From Planctomycetaceae bacterium (lineage in GTDB: Bacteria; Planctomycetota; Planctomycetia; Pirellulales; Lacipirellulaceae): DNA of 64,000 nt. Numbering within the stretch: the stretch's first letter is position 1; each line of letters opens with the position of its first letter. Under the pieces are notes generated by a model. That model worked only from the letters and a program-made list of their open reading frames with translations. It ran no database searches and was not told the origin of the DNA. Shown in pieces: positions 17,615 to 27,176 of this stretch. The stretch spans positions 170,174 through 234,173 of the forward strand of contig PABB01000023.1 of the NCBI GenBank assembly GCA_002702655.1. The letters are read 5' to 3'. A program made the position numbers and the translations under genes.

Positions 17615-20600
17615 CTACTCGGCGCGTTCTGCCAGAGCTTCGTAGGCCGCCAACGCACGCCGAAAGTCAGCGAGTTGCTCGGGCGAAAGATAGTGTTGAT
17701 CGACTTCAAGCTGTTGTTTCATGCGGTCAATAAAGTACGCGACCTCTTCCTTCCGCGGAGGAAGGGGCTTTCCTGCGACATCGACGTACGCGGGGTTGCA
17801 GTGGGCAAATCGGACGCGACCAGCGGGATTGTCTTCAAAGCATCGCACCGCAACCCAAAAGGACTTCTCGTCCGAGACCTGCACGTCGATCTCGCTCTGA
17901 TACCCGCCGCTTGGCAGCGCGACGTTATCAGGACGGATCTCGCGTCGTACGCGGCCGTTCACGACGATTTCGATGCGTTCGAGTGGATGCACGCTGCTCG
18001 CGAGAGCGTGCACGCGCACGACCGGTCGCTCGTCCCCCCCACAATGAAACGTCGCTCCCGGGTCGCGGCCGTTAAACGTCGCTTCCAGCATCGGTCCGTT
18101 GGTGACAAAGCTACGGCCGGCGTCAAGCGCGGCGACCCAAGCATCGTAATTGAACCCTTCCGGGAGACGAACGTAGACGCGATTGAATCCCAACGGCACC
18201 GGATGAACGCCTGACGCGGTTCCGGCGGACACGCGTAACCGAAACCCGGAATTGACAAGCGCGTAATACGTCTTCAGGCCGAAATCCACCCATCCCCATT
18301 CGGTGAATCCATCCTGATCGCGCTCCACATCCATGAATTCCGGCGCTGCGTCGAGGGTCCAATCGGGCAGGCCGAATTCCGCCTGCCAGAGGTGATTGTT
18401 CGCCAATTCGAACAAATCCGCTCCCATCACCGGCACCAGCATCAACGACCAGGGCCACGAGTGTTTGTCGAGATCGACAATTCCCCCTTGCGCCCGAACC
18501 AAATCCGCGACGGGCCCGACGGGGAGCGCCGATGCGCTGAACGGCGCTTGGTGATTCAAGACAATCATGGCGCCGAGGAGTCGCTCTCGGTCTCCGATGC
18601 GTTCGACTTCGTACTCCGTGTTCATGGGGTAGATCACGTGCGCCGGGTCGACCTGCAAAGGCTCAGCACTGACGCGCACGTCGCCCGCCACCGGATCGAG
18701 CGGAGGGGCTTCGTCGGTCGTCCAGAACGAAAGCGGAAATGCCACGTTCAAATCTTCGGCGAGCATGACGTTGGGCAACTCGTCGACGCCCCGATGGACA
18801 TGCACGTCTCCCGAATACCAGCCGCGCTCGGCCATGTCGATCCATCGCCGCAGCCGGAATTCCAGACGCACCGGACCGTCGCCTACTACGACTTGACGGA
18901 CGGCAGGAATAAACTCTTTGCCTCGTTCAACGCGCACCGTATAAACGCCAGGTTGCAGCGTCACCTCGAACGGATCCGCTGAGACGGTGGCGTGAACTTC
19001 CTGGCTGTCGGGGAATCGCGCTTGACGGCAGTCGTAGTGGACGGCCGTTCCGCCCGCGGAGTTGGCGAGCAGCCACTCGCCTTGTGCGTTGTGGACGGTC
19101 ACGCGCGCCGGCAGGGGCGCTCCGGTTGCGGCGTCGAAGACATAACCGACGAGGCGACTCGTCTCAGCCCGCCGTGGCGATCGGTCGCGCCAACGTGTCT
19201 GTTCGACGCGCAACATCTCTGCGTGCACGTCGGGGCCTTCATAGAACCACAGGCGGCCGCGGAGGCGTTGTGTTTCGCCGGGGTCGCAATCCGGGAACTG
19301 CGGATCCGAATGCAGGCAAGGGCAATCGGCGTTGCCCCAGGTTCTGTCACCAGGATCCCAGGCCGTGATCACCCACCGATCGGCGTCGTCCTGCCGACAC
19401 GCTGCGTACGGTCCCCAGAACGTCTTGTTGTCGTTCGTCTGCCGTTCGAAACCGCGAGCGGCTTTCAGCATCACGCAGTTCTGCACGCGAAGATCGGTAA
19501 GCCGCCGGTCCGTGCCGTTGGTCAACCACATTTCCATGTCGACCGCCTCCGCAGTAGGAACCAGCTTTGTGCCGAACGTGATCCCATTGGGCAAGGTCCG
19601 TTCGCACTGCAGCGAATCGTCGACGCCGCGGCACCACTCCAGCGGCTCAAGTCGCATTCCTTGACGATCCCAGAGCGTTGGAATGTGAGTATGGGCCAAG
19701 TAGACAAGGCCAAGGTTCGACCAGATGGCCTCCGGCGCGTCGAGCACGACGTAGCTCTCGGCATCCCAGGGCGTGAACACGCTCGCTTTGGTCTCACGCT
19801 GGGGGTTGACGGCCCCTTCAAGGAATCCGATGCGCGGGTGTCGCCCGCCAGGATAGGGCAGCAGCTTGAGGCGATCCGATCGTGTTGGCGGCTTGGCGCC
19901 TGCCGCAATGTCGAATCGCTTGAGCGCAGCTTGAATCTCGCCGGGAGCCAGGCCGATTGCGGCGGACATCTCATCTATTTCGAAGCCGTGTCCCCACGCC
20001 ATATTCTCAAGCCAATACCTAAGCTCCGCGTCGGATCGCGGCCGCCGCCCGTCGCTGCGGCCGCCGTCCGGTTGGTCGCCAGTCGCACCGGGCGCACCCA
20101 AGTCGTCGCTCAGTGCAGCGGCGGCGACGACAACGTCCGTCCGTTCCCTCCTTTCCGCCCAGTCCACGACGAGCTGATCGGACTCGGTAGGCCGACAGCG
20201 GAATGTCAACACGACGTCGTTGCGGAAGCCGATATCGGCCGTGCCTTGTCCGACGTCCAACGCGATCACGGCCGATCGTTTCCCCGGACCTTGGGGACGC
20301 AACCGGACAAGTCGATACTCCAACGGACGCCCGGTCAGTTTGCCAGAGTGCGACAGTGCGTCGAGGAGTGCGATCTCAAGCCACTGCAGCGACGATCCGG
20401 ACTCTGCGGCAGGTCTTGCGTTCTGCACGACAGCCTGTTCGCACATCACGCGCAGCCGTGACGTCACGCCGGCGAGGTTTTTAACTTTGATTAAGAACGT
20501 CGACCACTGACCCGTTCGCAGGATCAGTTCCGCGTTGCCGGCGTCGACTTTGACCCGCGACTCTGGATTGATTGAAGCCTCAGTCAGGCAGTAGCGGTCC

Positions 20601-20908
20601 AGCGCAGCGACCGGCGAACAATCGTGCCGATGCAAGTGGTCGCGAATCGTCGCGGCCAAATCCGCGTCGACCGCGTCGATGGCCTGGAGCAAGTTCTGCA
20701 GATCCTCCTTGTCGAAGACAGCCTCTTCATCGAGTGCGTGGCAGCCCTGCTCGCTGCACACGGGCGAGGTCAGTTCTTCCGCGACAACGGGCCGCGCCGC
20801 TGGCCAAGCCAACGCCAGCCACGCCAAGGCGCAGCAGGAGCAGGTCGCCGCGGCGGCAGGTCGCGGCGATTCGCGGACGGCGCCGTCGTACGCCCCGGGG
20901 TTAATCAA
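17615..20908 (-). CDS. secreted CehA/McbA-family (PHP-fold) metallohydrolase
   Basis: About 1097 residues from TTG at 20908, supported by AAGGGAG six bases upstream and by the signal peptide that follows (hydrophobic CALAWLALAWPAARPVVA). The frame is open further upstream but overlaps the preceding gene by 200 bases without protein character. An all-helical N-terminal region is followed by beta modules, including a carboxypeptidase-regulatory-like domain (ARVTVHNAQGEWLL; VYTVRVERG). The PHP domain begins at ERGWYSGDVHVHRG (HVH near 702-704), with 'IVDLDKHSWPW', 'RVSAGTASGVH' and the family ending 'DAGRSFVTNGPMLEATF'. The C-terminus is a helical coil. CehA and McbA are metal-dependent carbaryl esterases, but the natural substrate here is unknown. 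It is coupled to the upstream paralogue by an 8-base overlap. Confidence 0.85.
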   Translation of the reverse strand: MINPGAYDGAVRESPRPAAAATCSCCALAWLALAWPAARPVVAEELTSPVCSEQGCHALDEEAVFDKEDLQNLLQAIDAVDADLAATIRDHLHRHDCSPVAALDRYCLTEASINPESRVKVDAGNAELILRTGQWSTFLIKVKNLAGVTSRLRVMCEQAVVQNARPAAESGSSLQWLEIALLDALSHSGKLTGRPLEYRLVRLRPQGPGKRSAVIALDVGQGTADIGFRNDVVLTFRCRPTESDQLVVDWAERRERTDVVVAAAALSDDLGAPGATGDQPDGGRSDGRRPRSDAELRYWLENMAWGHGFEIDEMSAAIGLAPGEIQAALKRFDIAAGAKPPTRSDRLKLLPYPGGRHPRIGFLEGAVNPQRETKASVFTPWDAESYVVLDAPEAIWSNLGLVYLAHTHIPTLWDRQGMRLEPLEWCRGVDDSLQCERTLPNGITFGTKLVPTAEAVDMEMWLTNGTDRRLTDLRVQNCVMLKAARGFERQTNDNKTFWGPYAACRQDDADRWVITAWDPGDRTWGNADCPCLHSDPQFPDCDPGETQRLRGRLWFYEGPDVHAEMLRVEQTRWRDRSPRRAETSRLVGYVFDAATGAPLPARVTVHNAQGEWLLANSAGGTAVHYDCRQARFPDSQEVHATVSADPFEVTLQPGVYTVRVERGKEFIPAVRQVVVGDGPVRLEFRLRRWIDMAERGWYSGDVHVHRGVDELPNVMLAEDLNVAFPLSFWTTDEAPPLDPVAGDVRVSAEPLQVDPAHVIYPMNTEYEVERIGDRERLLGAMIVLNHQAPFSASALPVGPVADLVRAQGGIVDLDKHSWPWSLMLVPVMGADLFELANNHLWQAEFGLPDWTLDAAPEFMDVERDQDGFTEWGWVDFGLKTYYALVNSGFRLRVSAGTASGVHPVPLGFNRVYVRLPEGFNYDAWVAALDAGRSFVTNGPMLEATFNGRDPGATFHCGGDERPVVRVHALASSVHPLERIEIVVNGRVRREIRPDNVALPSGGYQSEIDVQVSDEKSFWVAVRCFEDNPAGRVRFAHCNPAYVDVAGKPLPPRKEEVAYFIDRMKQQLEVDQHYLSPEQLADFRRALAAYEALAERAE

Positions 20909-23900
20909 CGCGGACTCCCTTCTCGTCGATGCATTCTGCCAGGATCGCTCTGTAGGCTTCGCGGGCGTGGTCGTACGCAGCGCGCGCCTCGGCGTGTTCA
21001 GCCGGGGCGTATGATGATTCTTTCTCGGTCCAGCAGCGGTCAACGCCTCGTAAGCACCACTCCGCGCTGGCGCGCGAAGCCCGGATCGGTTTTTCGTCAA
21101 TGATCACAAAGAAGGGATTGGCGTGGGCATGAGGGAAGAGCCGCAAAGCAACCCAGCTGCTGCGGGAAATGCGCGCGCTCAGCTGCACGTCCTGCAGCGT
21201 GCCGTCAGCTCGGATGTCCGCGTGCGCTGCGGGGTAGCCGTTGACGACGAGTTCCACGGGGATCGTTGCAGGCGCTCCGTCCGTCTCCCCCGAGTCGATC
21301 AGCCGCGCGGCGCATTGTGCCCGGCAAGTCACGCGAACGGGCCGGTCAGCCGTCAGTTCGCTGCCCTGCTCGCCGACGCCGAGGTAGTCGCCGTCGTCGA
21401 TACTCGCTTCAAAATCGAGAATGTGACCGGCGCCGTCGCTCACGTAGCTGCGCCCGTCCTGAATTCCTTGCACCCAGTCGGCAAAATTGAGGCGACCGTC
21501 GACTTTCACGTAGACGCGGCCGATGCCCACGCGTTCCCCGCTCATGCAAGGAAAATCGGTTTCGCCGCTGACCCGCACCCGGTATCCGCAGTTCAGCGTG
21601 TGGTACCACATATTCCATTCGTCGACGCGGGGCGTGTTCATCGCCGAGATGAAGTCAATCGCGGGAATCAGCTCGCCGTCGGGGCCGGGGACCCGGTGCG
21701 TCACGTCAACGATGAACTCGTTGGCGCCGATGCCGTCGTAGGCCGGAATGCGGTAATGCGGCAGCCCATGGGGGCCGGCGGGCAAATCGCCGACGCGACC
21801 GACGTATTCGGTCAAGCCGTTCGCGGAGTGCGCAGGGCCGCACACGGCGCCCTGCCGTTTCGCCCAGCGGAGCGTGTTGAGGCCCAAGGTGGGCCAATGA
21901 TGCTTCGAATCGCCGCCCGGAGGGATCTGCTCGTGCAGACGCAGCAAGTTGAGATGACCAGAGACGTGCGATCCGAACCCTGAGACCTCCACGTCGTAAC
22001 GCAGCAGATACGGATATTCGGACGCTGTGTCGACGCTGCCCGTGAAGAACTGCTTCTGATAATCGAAGCACGGGCCCCATGTCAGGCAACATCCGACATT
22101 CAGGTCCTCGCCCATCGTCTGCATTAGCATGTCGCTTGGCTGAACGCCTTCCGTCGGATTGACGTAGTGCAAGCATCCTGCGGCGTGGATGTGATGATCG
22201 CCGCACCACCAGCCGAATGCCGCGGGGTCGATCCAGCGTCTGACGCGGCAGTTCAGTACCGTCGACCGATCGCCAACCTGCAGCGAGTGCGTTTCGGGAA
22301 TCGAATGGGGACCACGCCAGCAACGCACGGCGTACTCGCCGGGGGGCAAGCGCAACGTGTCGCCGTCGCGGCGGTAGATCTGCGGGTGGAAGAACAGATC
22401 GGGCGCCAGTCGCTTTGACTGCTCGGGGTAGACGCGGCCAAGGCGATCGCGAATCTCAAGGGCAGCAACCGCCGGCGCGTCGGGTTTATCGGCGATGTGC
22501 AGCTTGACCGGTACGGCTGGCAACGCCCGAAACGCCAACGTCGCAGAGCCCCACGTCTCCCCTCGCCGGCGGGCGTATGACAGGTCGATCCAATCAAAAC
22601 GCAGCTTGCAGCGTTTCATGTCGGGGTCGATGCGGACGCCGGCGAGGACGCCTTCCACTGGAAGCACGACTTCGTAATTCTGCACGCCGCCGGGAATCAG
22701 CGGAAAAGTCCTGACGCGTTCGGCGTCTGGTTGCGGTCGTTCCTCGGTCCACCAGAACACCTCGCCGACGCCGTTCGTATCAGTTTCCGCGGCGAATCTG
22801 AGGATTAGTTCCCCGGTGGCCCCGCCCACTTCTGCGGTGATGAACGGGTCGCCGCCCAGCCCCGTCGCGTACATCGAGCCGTCGCGAACCTCAATCTCGG
22901 ACTGATTCGCCGCCTGCCATCCGTCCGCCCCCGCGTCGAACCGCCACTCGCGAATTTGCCGGCCGGGCCGGCCGGGTTTGGCGTCGACCGCAAATTCCAT
23001 AAGCGCCGTTCGCGGGCCTGCGTCGCGACTGTAGAGCTGCACGATGCGATACTCCAATTCCAGGCCGCTGAGATTCGGTTGCAGCGGGCGACCGTCGAAC
23101 ATCGTCAGCCCCAACCAGCGCGAGGCGACGTCCTGCTGCCGCGCGTGCGGCATGGAGCGGGCGTTCGGACTCTCGACGTGGAGTCGCGTTGTGAGCTCTC
23201 CGCGATTGCAGACCTTCACGAGGTAGCTGCGCCACCCTTGCTCCACGAGTTCGTGCTCCCCGGCCGCGCCGACTGCGACGAGGCGAGCGTCGTCAATCTC
23301 AACCGCCGCGATGCAAAACGGATCAAGAACTTCTTGCACGAGTTTGGCCGCTTCTGTCGGATCGTCCTCCTCGCTAAGCGAACGCAGACGCTCGGCAGCC
23401 GGTTGCGGCAACGGATTGCCGATGTAGTCGAGCGCTTCAACGAGACGTTCGACTTGCACCGACAGCGGCTGGGGTTCCGCCGCCTTGACGGTCGGCCAGG
23501 TCGCCGTTTCCGCACCGGGGCCGGTTGACTCCTCGATCTCCTGCGCCTGATCGGATTCTTCCGGAACCGTCGCCGCCGTCATCATTGTCTCCGGCGCCCG
23601 GGCTGCAATCAGCTGCTCATAGAGGCGGATGCCGTCGCGAACGTACTCGATTGCCTCCTCCATCTGCTGATCATTCGCAAAGCGTCCCTTCGTCTTGATG
23701 TCACGAATGTGCTGTTTCATCCGTGCAATCCATCTGCGCGCCTTCGTTTCGACGAACCGCGGCTGACCGTCAACCTCGATGTAAATGGCGCTGGTATGCG
23801 CAATATCGGGGCCGCTGATGGCGTTGTAATCGTCCCCCCTTGCCGCGCAGCGAGCGACGATCCAGCGACTCTCGCCCGCAGGAATTGCTGTCGTCAATTC

Positions 23901-25751
23901 GGCCATCGACTCGTCAGTCCGGACTTCCTTGAGTACCTTGCCATTGGACACGATTTGAATCACGCCGAGCGGTCGCCGAGAGATCGCCTCGACGCGAATC
24001 TCAAGCGACTCGTCGGCAGCCGCGGTCAGCGTGTCGCCAACGCTGCAGTCGTTGACCTCCAGAAGGAGGAGCGGCCCCGATGTCGTAAACGTCCGTCCTT
24101 GGCGGATGCCGTCGATCCATTTGTCGTAGGTAAAGTCCCCTTCGACCTTCACGTAGGCTCGTGCGCATCCGACAACGCGCGCCGGGTGGTCGCTCCCGTT
24201 GGTCAGCGGCAATTGGAATCCGCAATCGAGGAAGTTGTAGTACTCCTCTGGATCCATTTGATCGAGGGAGTCGGTCAGGTCATGCACCACGTTGACCGGA
24301 ACTTCGTGATTGGCTCCTAGACCGTGGGCTTCGCAAATGATGCCGCCTTGCTCGCGACAGGCGAGAATCGCCGTCTTGTTGAGCGGGTAGTCGAGCGTAT
24401 CGTCGCCGGCAATCTCCGGTCCGGTGCCAATTGGCATGACGAGCCAATCAAGATTCAAGAAACAGAGATGCCCGTAGAGATTTTGATTTCGATACTCCTC
24501 GCCCATTTCGACGTGATAGTCCCGGTCGGAGAACGCCGCGACGGTTCCCATGGGTGCCTGCGACGGATTGATGAAGGCCTGATTGGCTCGTCGATGGAGG
24601 AGCGTCAAGTTGTTGGCCACGCGCAGGTCTTCGGCCCGTTGTACGGTTGCCAGCAAATCAAGCGGCAGGTCCACGTTCCATTGATTCTTGACCCAGTGCA
24701 CGTGCGTGTCGCCGGAAATCCACCCTCGCGCCTTCATGTCAACCAGCCGGCCCGACTCCAAGTCGATGTCTCGAGCCTCGCCGGGTTCTAGATCCAGCAC
24801 TGCCGCGGTCAACTCATGTTCAAATCCCCGCTCCAGCGTCACTTCAACCCGCCCGGGAGGAACCTGCAGCTCGAACCGCCCGTCGCTGTAAAAAAACGGC
24901 AGCCCGCGAAAACGACCGTCGTCGAAGAATTGCAGCAGCTGTTTCACGGACAACGTTTCGTTCCGGCCAAGCGCGTCGTCGCGATGGTAAACGCCGTCTG
25001 AGCCGAGCACGTAGACGCGCCCCGGCCACAGCGCGTCGCGCCCCGCCTCATGGAGCGCGCCCCGAATCGACGCCGGCGCTCTCACGACGATAGGCGCCGC
25101 GAGGCGGCGTGTGGCGGAAGCGGCGCTCAATTGAAGCGTGACGTCGCGTGCCGCCAGATCCTCGACCGCCACTCGCGCCGGGATGAGCTGCGACTGACGG
25201 GCAGGAATCACATAGCGCGTCCCCGGGGCCGCTTCGTCGCCCGCTTGGCGAATGCTTAAGTCGATGCTGCGATTCGTCTCGTTACTCAGCTCGAAGAGGA
25301 CGTGACTCGCGATTCCCGCCGTTAATTCAATCGCCCACCCGGCGTTCACGAGCCTCGCCTCCGCATCGTTCCACTCCACCTTGACCGTTTTGTGGACTTG
25401 CTTGAGCCGGATGTGCAACTCCTCGCGCCGCCGGTTGAGTTCCTTCGAAGCCGGGGCGACCGGCAGGTTGCGAACGAACGCGTAGTCGCATTCAGCCAGT
25501 TGGATGACCTCGTGCTGCAACGGGCTAGCGGCGTATCGCGCCAGGTGCATAAGAAGCTCAAAATCATTTCGGGCGGCGAGAAGGTCTGACTGCGCGCTAG
25601 CCGACGGGCTCGCTGACGCGGGGGAGCCCGACTCGACCGCCTCCGCAACGACGAAAGCGTCATGGTGCGCCGCCACGTCGGCTGCCGAAGATAATCCCGC
25701 GCAAAACGCGATCAGGGCAAGCGGCGAACGGCAACGATGAGTCAGATGCAT
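20901..25751 (-). CDS. giant secreted protein with two CehA/McbA-family metallohydrolase domains
   Basis: About 1616 residues. The ATG at 25751 starts a signal peptide (RSPLALIAFCAGLSSAADVA); a longer frame upstream looks non-coding. Two full family units are joined in one chain. Unit 1 has GWISGDTHVHW (His pair near 350-352), 'IICEAHGLGANHE', 'LTNGSDHPARVVG' and 'IRQGRTFTTSGPLLLLEV'. A Glu/Pro-rich linker lies near residues 705-740. Unit 2 has GWWCGDHHIHAAG (His near 1187), 'CGPAHSANGLTEY', 'RVSGETDFPCMSGE' and 'IQDGRSYVSDGAGHILDF'. Each unit has its own helical front, sandwich modules and coiled tail, so a gene fusion or tandem duplication is implied. Both HxH motifs are intact. It is the first gene of the minus-strand cluster; substrate unknown. 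Confidence 0.87.
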   Translation of the reverse strand: MHLTHRCRSPLALIAFCAGLSSAADVAAHHDAFVVAEAVESGSPASASPSASAQSDLLAARNDFELLMHLARYAASPLQHEVIQLAECDYAFVRNLPVAPASKELNRRREELHIRLKQVHKTVKVEWNDAEARLVNAGWAIELTAGIASHVLFELSNETNRSIDLSIRQAGDEAAPGTRYVIPARQSQLIPARVAVEDLAARDVTLQLSAASATRRLAAPIVVRAPASIRGALHEAGRDALWPGRVYVLGSDGVYHRDDALGRNETLSVKQLLQFFDDGRFRGLPFFYSDGRFELQVPPGRVEVTLERGFEHELTAAVLDLEPGEARDIDLESGRLVDMKARGWISGDTHVHWVKNQWNVDLPLDLLATVQRAEDLRVANNLTLLHRRANQAFINPSQAPMGTVAAFSDRDYHVEMGEEYRNQNLYGHLCFLNLDWLVMPIGTGPEIAGDDTLDYPLNKTAILACREQGGIICEAHGLGANHEVPVNVVHDLTDSLDQMDPEEYYNFLDCGFQLPLTNGSDHPARVVGCARAYVKVEGDFTYDKWIDGIRQGRTFTTSGPLLLLEVNDCSVGDTLTAAADESLEIRVEAISRRPLGVIQIVSNGKVLKEVRTDESMAELTTAIPAGESRWIVARCAARGDDYNAISGPDIAHTSAIYIEVDGQPRFVETKARRWIARMKQHIRDIKTKGRFANDQQMEEAIEYVRDGIRLYEQLIAARAPETMMTAATVPEESDQAQEIEESTGPGAETATWPTVKAAEPQPLSVQVERLVEALDYIGNPLPQPAAERLRSLSEEDDPTEAAKLVQEVLDPFCIAAVEIDDARLVAVGAAGEHELVEQGWRSYLVKVCNRGELTTRLHVESPNARSMPHARQQDVASRWLGLTMFDGRPLQPNLSGLELEYRIVQLYSRDAGPRTALMEFAVDAKPGRPGRQIREWRFDAGADGWQAANQSEIEVRDGSMYATGLGGDPFITAEVGGATGELILRFAAETDTNGVGEVFWWTEERPQPDAERVRTFPLIPGGVQNYEVVLPVEGVLAGVRIDPDMKRCKLRFDWIDLSYARRRGETWGSATLAFRALPAVPVKLHIADKPDAPAVAALEIRDRLGRVYPEQSKRLAPDLFFHPQIYRRDGDTLRLPPGEYAVRCWRGPHSIPETHSLQVGDRSTVLNCRVRRWIDPAAFGWWCGDHHIHAAGCLHYVNPTEGVQPSDMLMQTMGEDLNVGCCLTWGPCFDYQKQFFTGSVDTASEYPYLLRYDVEVSGFGSHVSGHLNLLRLHEQIPPGGDSKHHWPTLGLNTLRWAKRQGAVCGPAHSANGLTEYVGRVGDLPAGPHGLPHYRIPAYDGIGANEFIVDVTHRVPGPDGELIPAIDFISAMNTPRVDEWNMWYHTLNCGYRVRVSGETDFPCMSGERVGIGRVYVKVDGRLNFADWVQGIQDGRSYVSDGAGHILDFEASIDDGDYLGVGEQGSELTADRPVRVTCRAQCAARLIDSGETDGAPATIPVELVVNGYPAAHADIRADGTLQDVQLSARISRSSWVALRLFPHAHANPFFVIIDEKPIRASRASAEWCLRGVDRCWTEKESSYAPAEHAEARAAYDHAREAYRAILAECIDEKGVRVD
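20915..20921 (-). promoter_or_regulatory. strong ribosome binding site for a TTG start inside the end of the upstream gene
   Basis: The minus strand reads AAGGGAG, six bases, then TTG at 20908. The site lies inside the last codons of the double CehA-like gene, whose TAA is at 20903-20901. It fixes the start of the second CehA-like gene and points to coupled translation. Confidence 0.7.
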
Positions 25752-26648
25752 AAGGGCTCGCTCGAATTGCGTCGAGGATTCGGCAAACGGCCGAACTCCC
25801 ACGGACTGCTGTTACGGTCGATCTTTCGACAAGTTGCGAGTTGCGTCCGGACCAAAGCCCCCCATTGGGAGGAGGAATCCTGACGCTGACCTGCTCTGCT
25901 CAGTAACGGCCGTCCACGCTTTGGCCGCATGGTTGGTTGCTTGGCGATGCGCTAGCGATCCGCCATGGGCCTGCACGCCGCAATCCGGCGACGGTCGAAA
26001 ACGTGGACCGGACGAACGTCTCGCGCGGCTCCGGGCCGGGCCAACCGGCCTTCTGCGGTGACGGCTCCCCGACTCTGTGAAACGCCGTGCTTGCCGCAAC
26101 TTGCGCGTGACCCCGTTCTTTATCGCGTTCATCTGCTCCGGACCAAGCGACTGCGGCTGTTGAGCTATCAAAGGCATTGGCCGGGAGCACAACGTGAGGA
26201 TCAAGCGGTCAGTCCGCTCTCTGCTGCGGCCGAGCAACTCCTCAGAAGCCCGCTGTCCATTGACGCGGGCCTCCAACGTGCCGTCAGCGCGTTTGTTCTT
26301 GGCCATCGCTTGCGGCCAGTTTCAGGCCACATGTCAGATCGTTTCCAGGAGCGGGAATCTAACGCGGAACTTGGAACTTCGCCCGACTCCGGCCTGCGAT
26401 CAACGTTCCGTACGGCGAGCCGCACGCATTCTCGCCCAATCTCGCGGCGTGCCGCGGTCCCTGGCCGCAGGTCAGGCTTTCGGTAACCTATTGCCTGTCA
26501 ACCGGTTGCGCGACGATTCAAAAAAATGCCGGATCTGAACGTTAGATGCCCGACGCTGACCACGATTAGCTGAGACGTCGTCAGCCTTGCCAGTGCGCCG
26601 CCGCCGTCGATGCCGCCAACAAACTACCGCCGCAGAGATACTGGACTG
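25752..26648. promoter_or_regulatory. divergent intergenic region between the two wings of the cluster
   Basis: No convincing gene lies in these 0.9 kb; short open frames on both strands lack domains and binding sites. It must contain the promoters of the minus-strand glycan cluster (first ATG at 25751) and the plus-strand sigma/anti-sigma genes (ATG at 26649). The one compact symmetric element seen is CAACCGGTTG at 26499-26508, 140 bases before the sigma gene. I could not identify promoter boxes by eye. The length is generous for a bare divergent promoter and leaves room for several regulator sites or a small RNA. Confidence 0.5.
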
Positions 26649-27176
26649 ATGTCGCAGCCTACCAGCAGTCGGCAAGACGAGTTCGCTAAGCAGTTCATTG
26701 CGAATCAGGGCCGTCTCTACGGCTTTATCGCGACGATGCTTCCGCATCGGGATGACGCGGAGGAGGTGCTCCAGCGAACATCGTTGGTCCTTTGGCAAAA
26801 GTGGGATTCGTACGAGTCGACACGGCCGTTCCTGCCGTGGGCTCGCGGAATCGCGCATCATGAGATTCGAAACTTGTTGCGACGAAGCGAACGTCGCAAC
26901 GTCCACCTCTCCGAGCCGATTGTCGAAATGCTCGCCGCTGAATTCGACGACGAAGGAGCGGCGGAGCGGACTGAGGCGCTCAGCGCCTGCCTCGAGCAGT
27001 TGAAACCAAAGCAGCGGCATCTTCTGGAGCAATGTTATCTGGGGCCGCACGGCATTAACGCCGTCGCGGAAGCGATGAACAGCACAGCCGCCGCGGTCTA
27101 CATGCGCCTGCACCGCATGCGGAAGATCCTCGTTGAATGCATCAATCGGCGAATGGCGCAGGGGCTTGCACAATGA
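26649..27176 (+). CDS. ECF-family RNA polymerase sigma factor
   Basis: 175 residues from the ATG at 26649; a longer frame begins at 26610 but its extra 13 residues are not conserved-looking. Region 2 is recognisable: 'GRLYGFIATMLPHRDDAEEVLQ' style helix followed by 'FLPWARGIAHHEIRNLLRR'. Region 4 follows: 'LEQLKPKQRHLLEQCYL' and the helix-turn-helix 'INAVAEAMNSTAAAVYMRLHRMR'. This matches the short ECF sigma type common in planctomycetes (Rhodopirellula/Verrucomicrobium group). Its TGA overlaps the ATG of the FecR-type gene (ATGA), the usual sigma/anti-sigma arrangement. It probably directs transcription of one or both adjacent wings in response to the anti-sigma partner. Confidence 0.93.
   Translation: MSQPTSSRQDEFAKQFIANQGRLYGFIATMLPHRDDAEEVLQRTSLVLWQKWDSYESTRPFLPWARGIAHHEIRNLLRRSERRNVHLSEPIVEMLAAEFDDEGAAERTEALSACLEQLKPKQRHLLEQCYLGPHGINAVAEAMNSTAAAVYMRLHRMRKILVECINRRMAQGLAQ

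Noticed and set aside
20909-21100. Longer N-terminus for the second CehA-type gene
   Set aside because: The added 64 residues are Arg/Thr/Pro-rich and overlap the upstream gene; the TTG at 20908 has a strong binding site and starts the signal peptide.
25812-26306. 164-residue minus-strand frame in the divergent intergenic region
   Set aside because: Low-complexity Arg/Ser/Pro content, no start signal and no domain; treated as non-coding control DNA.
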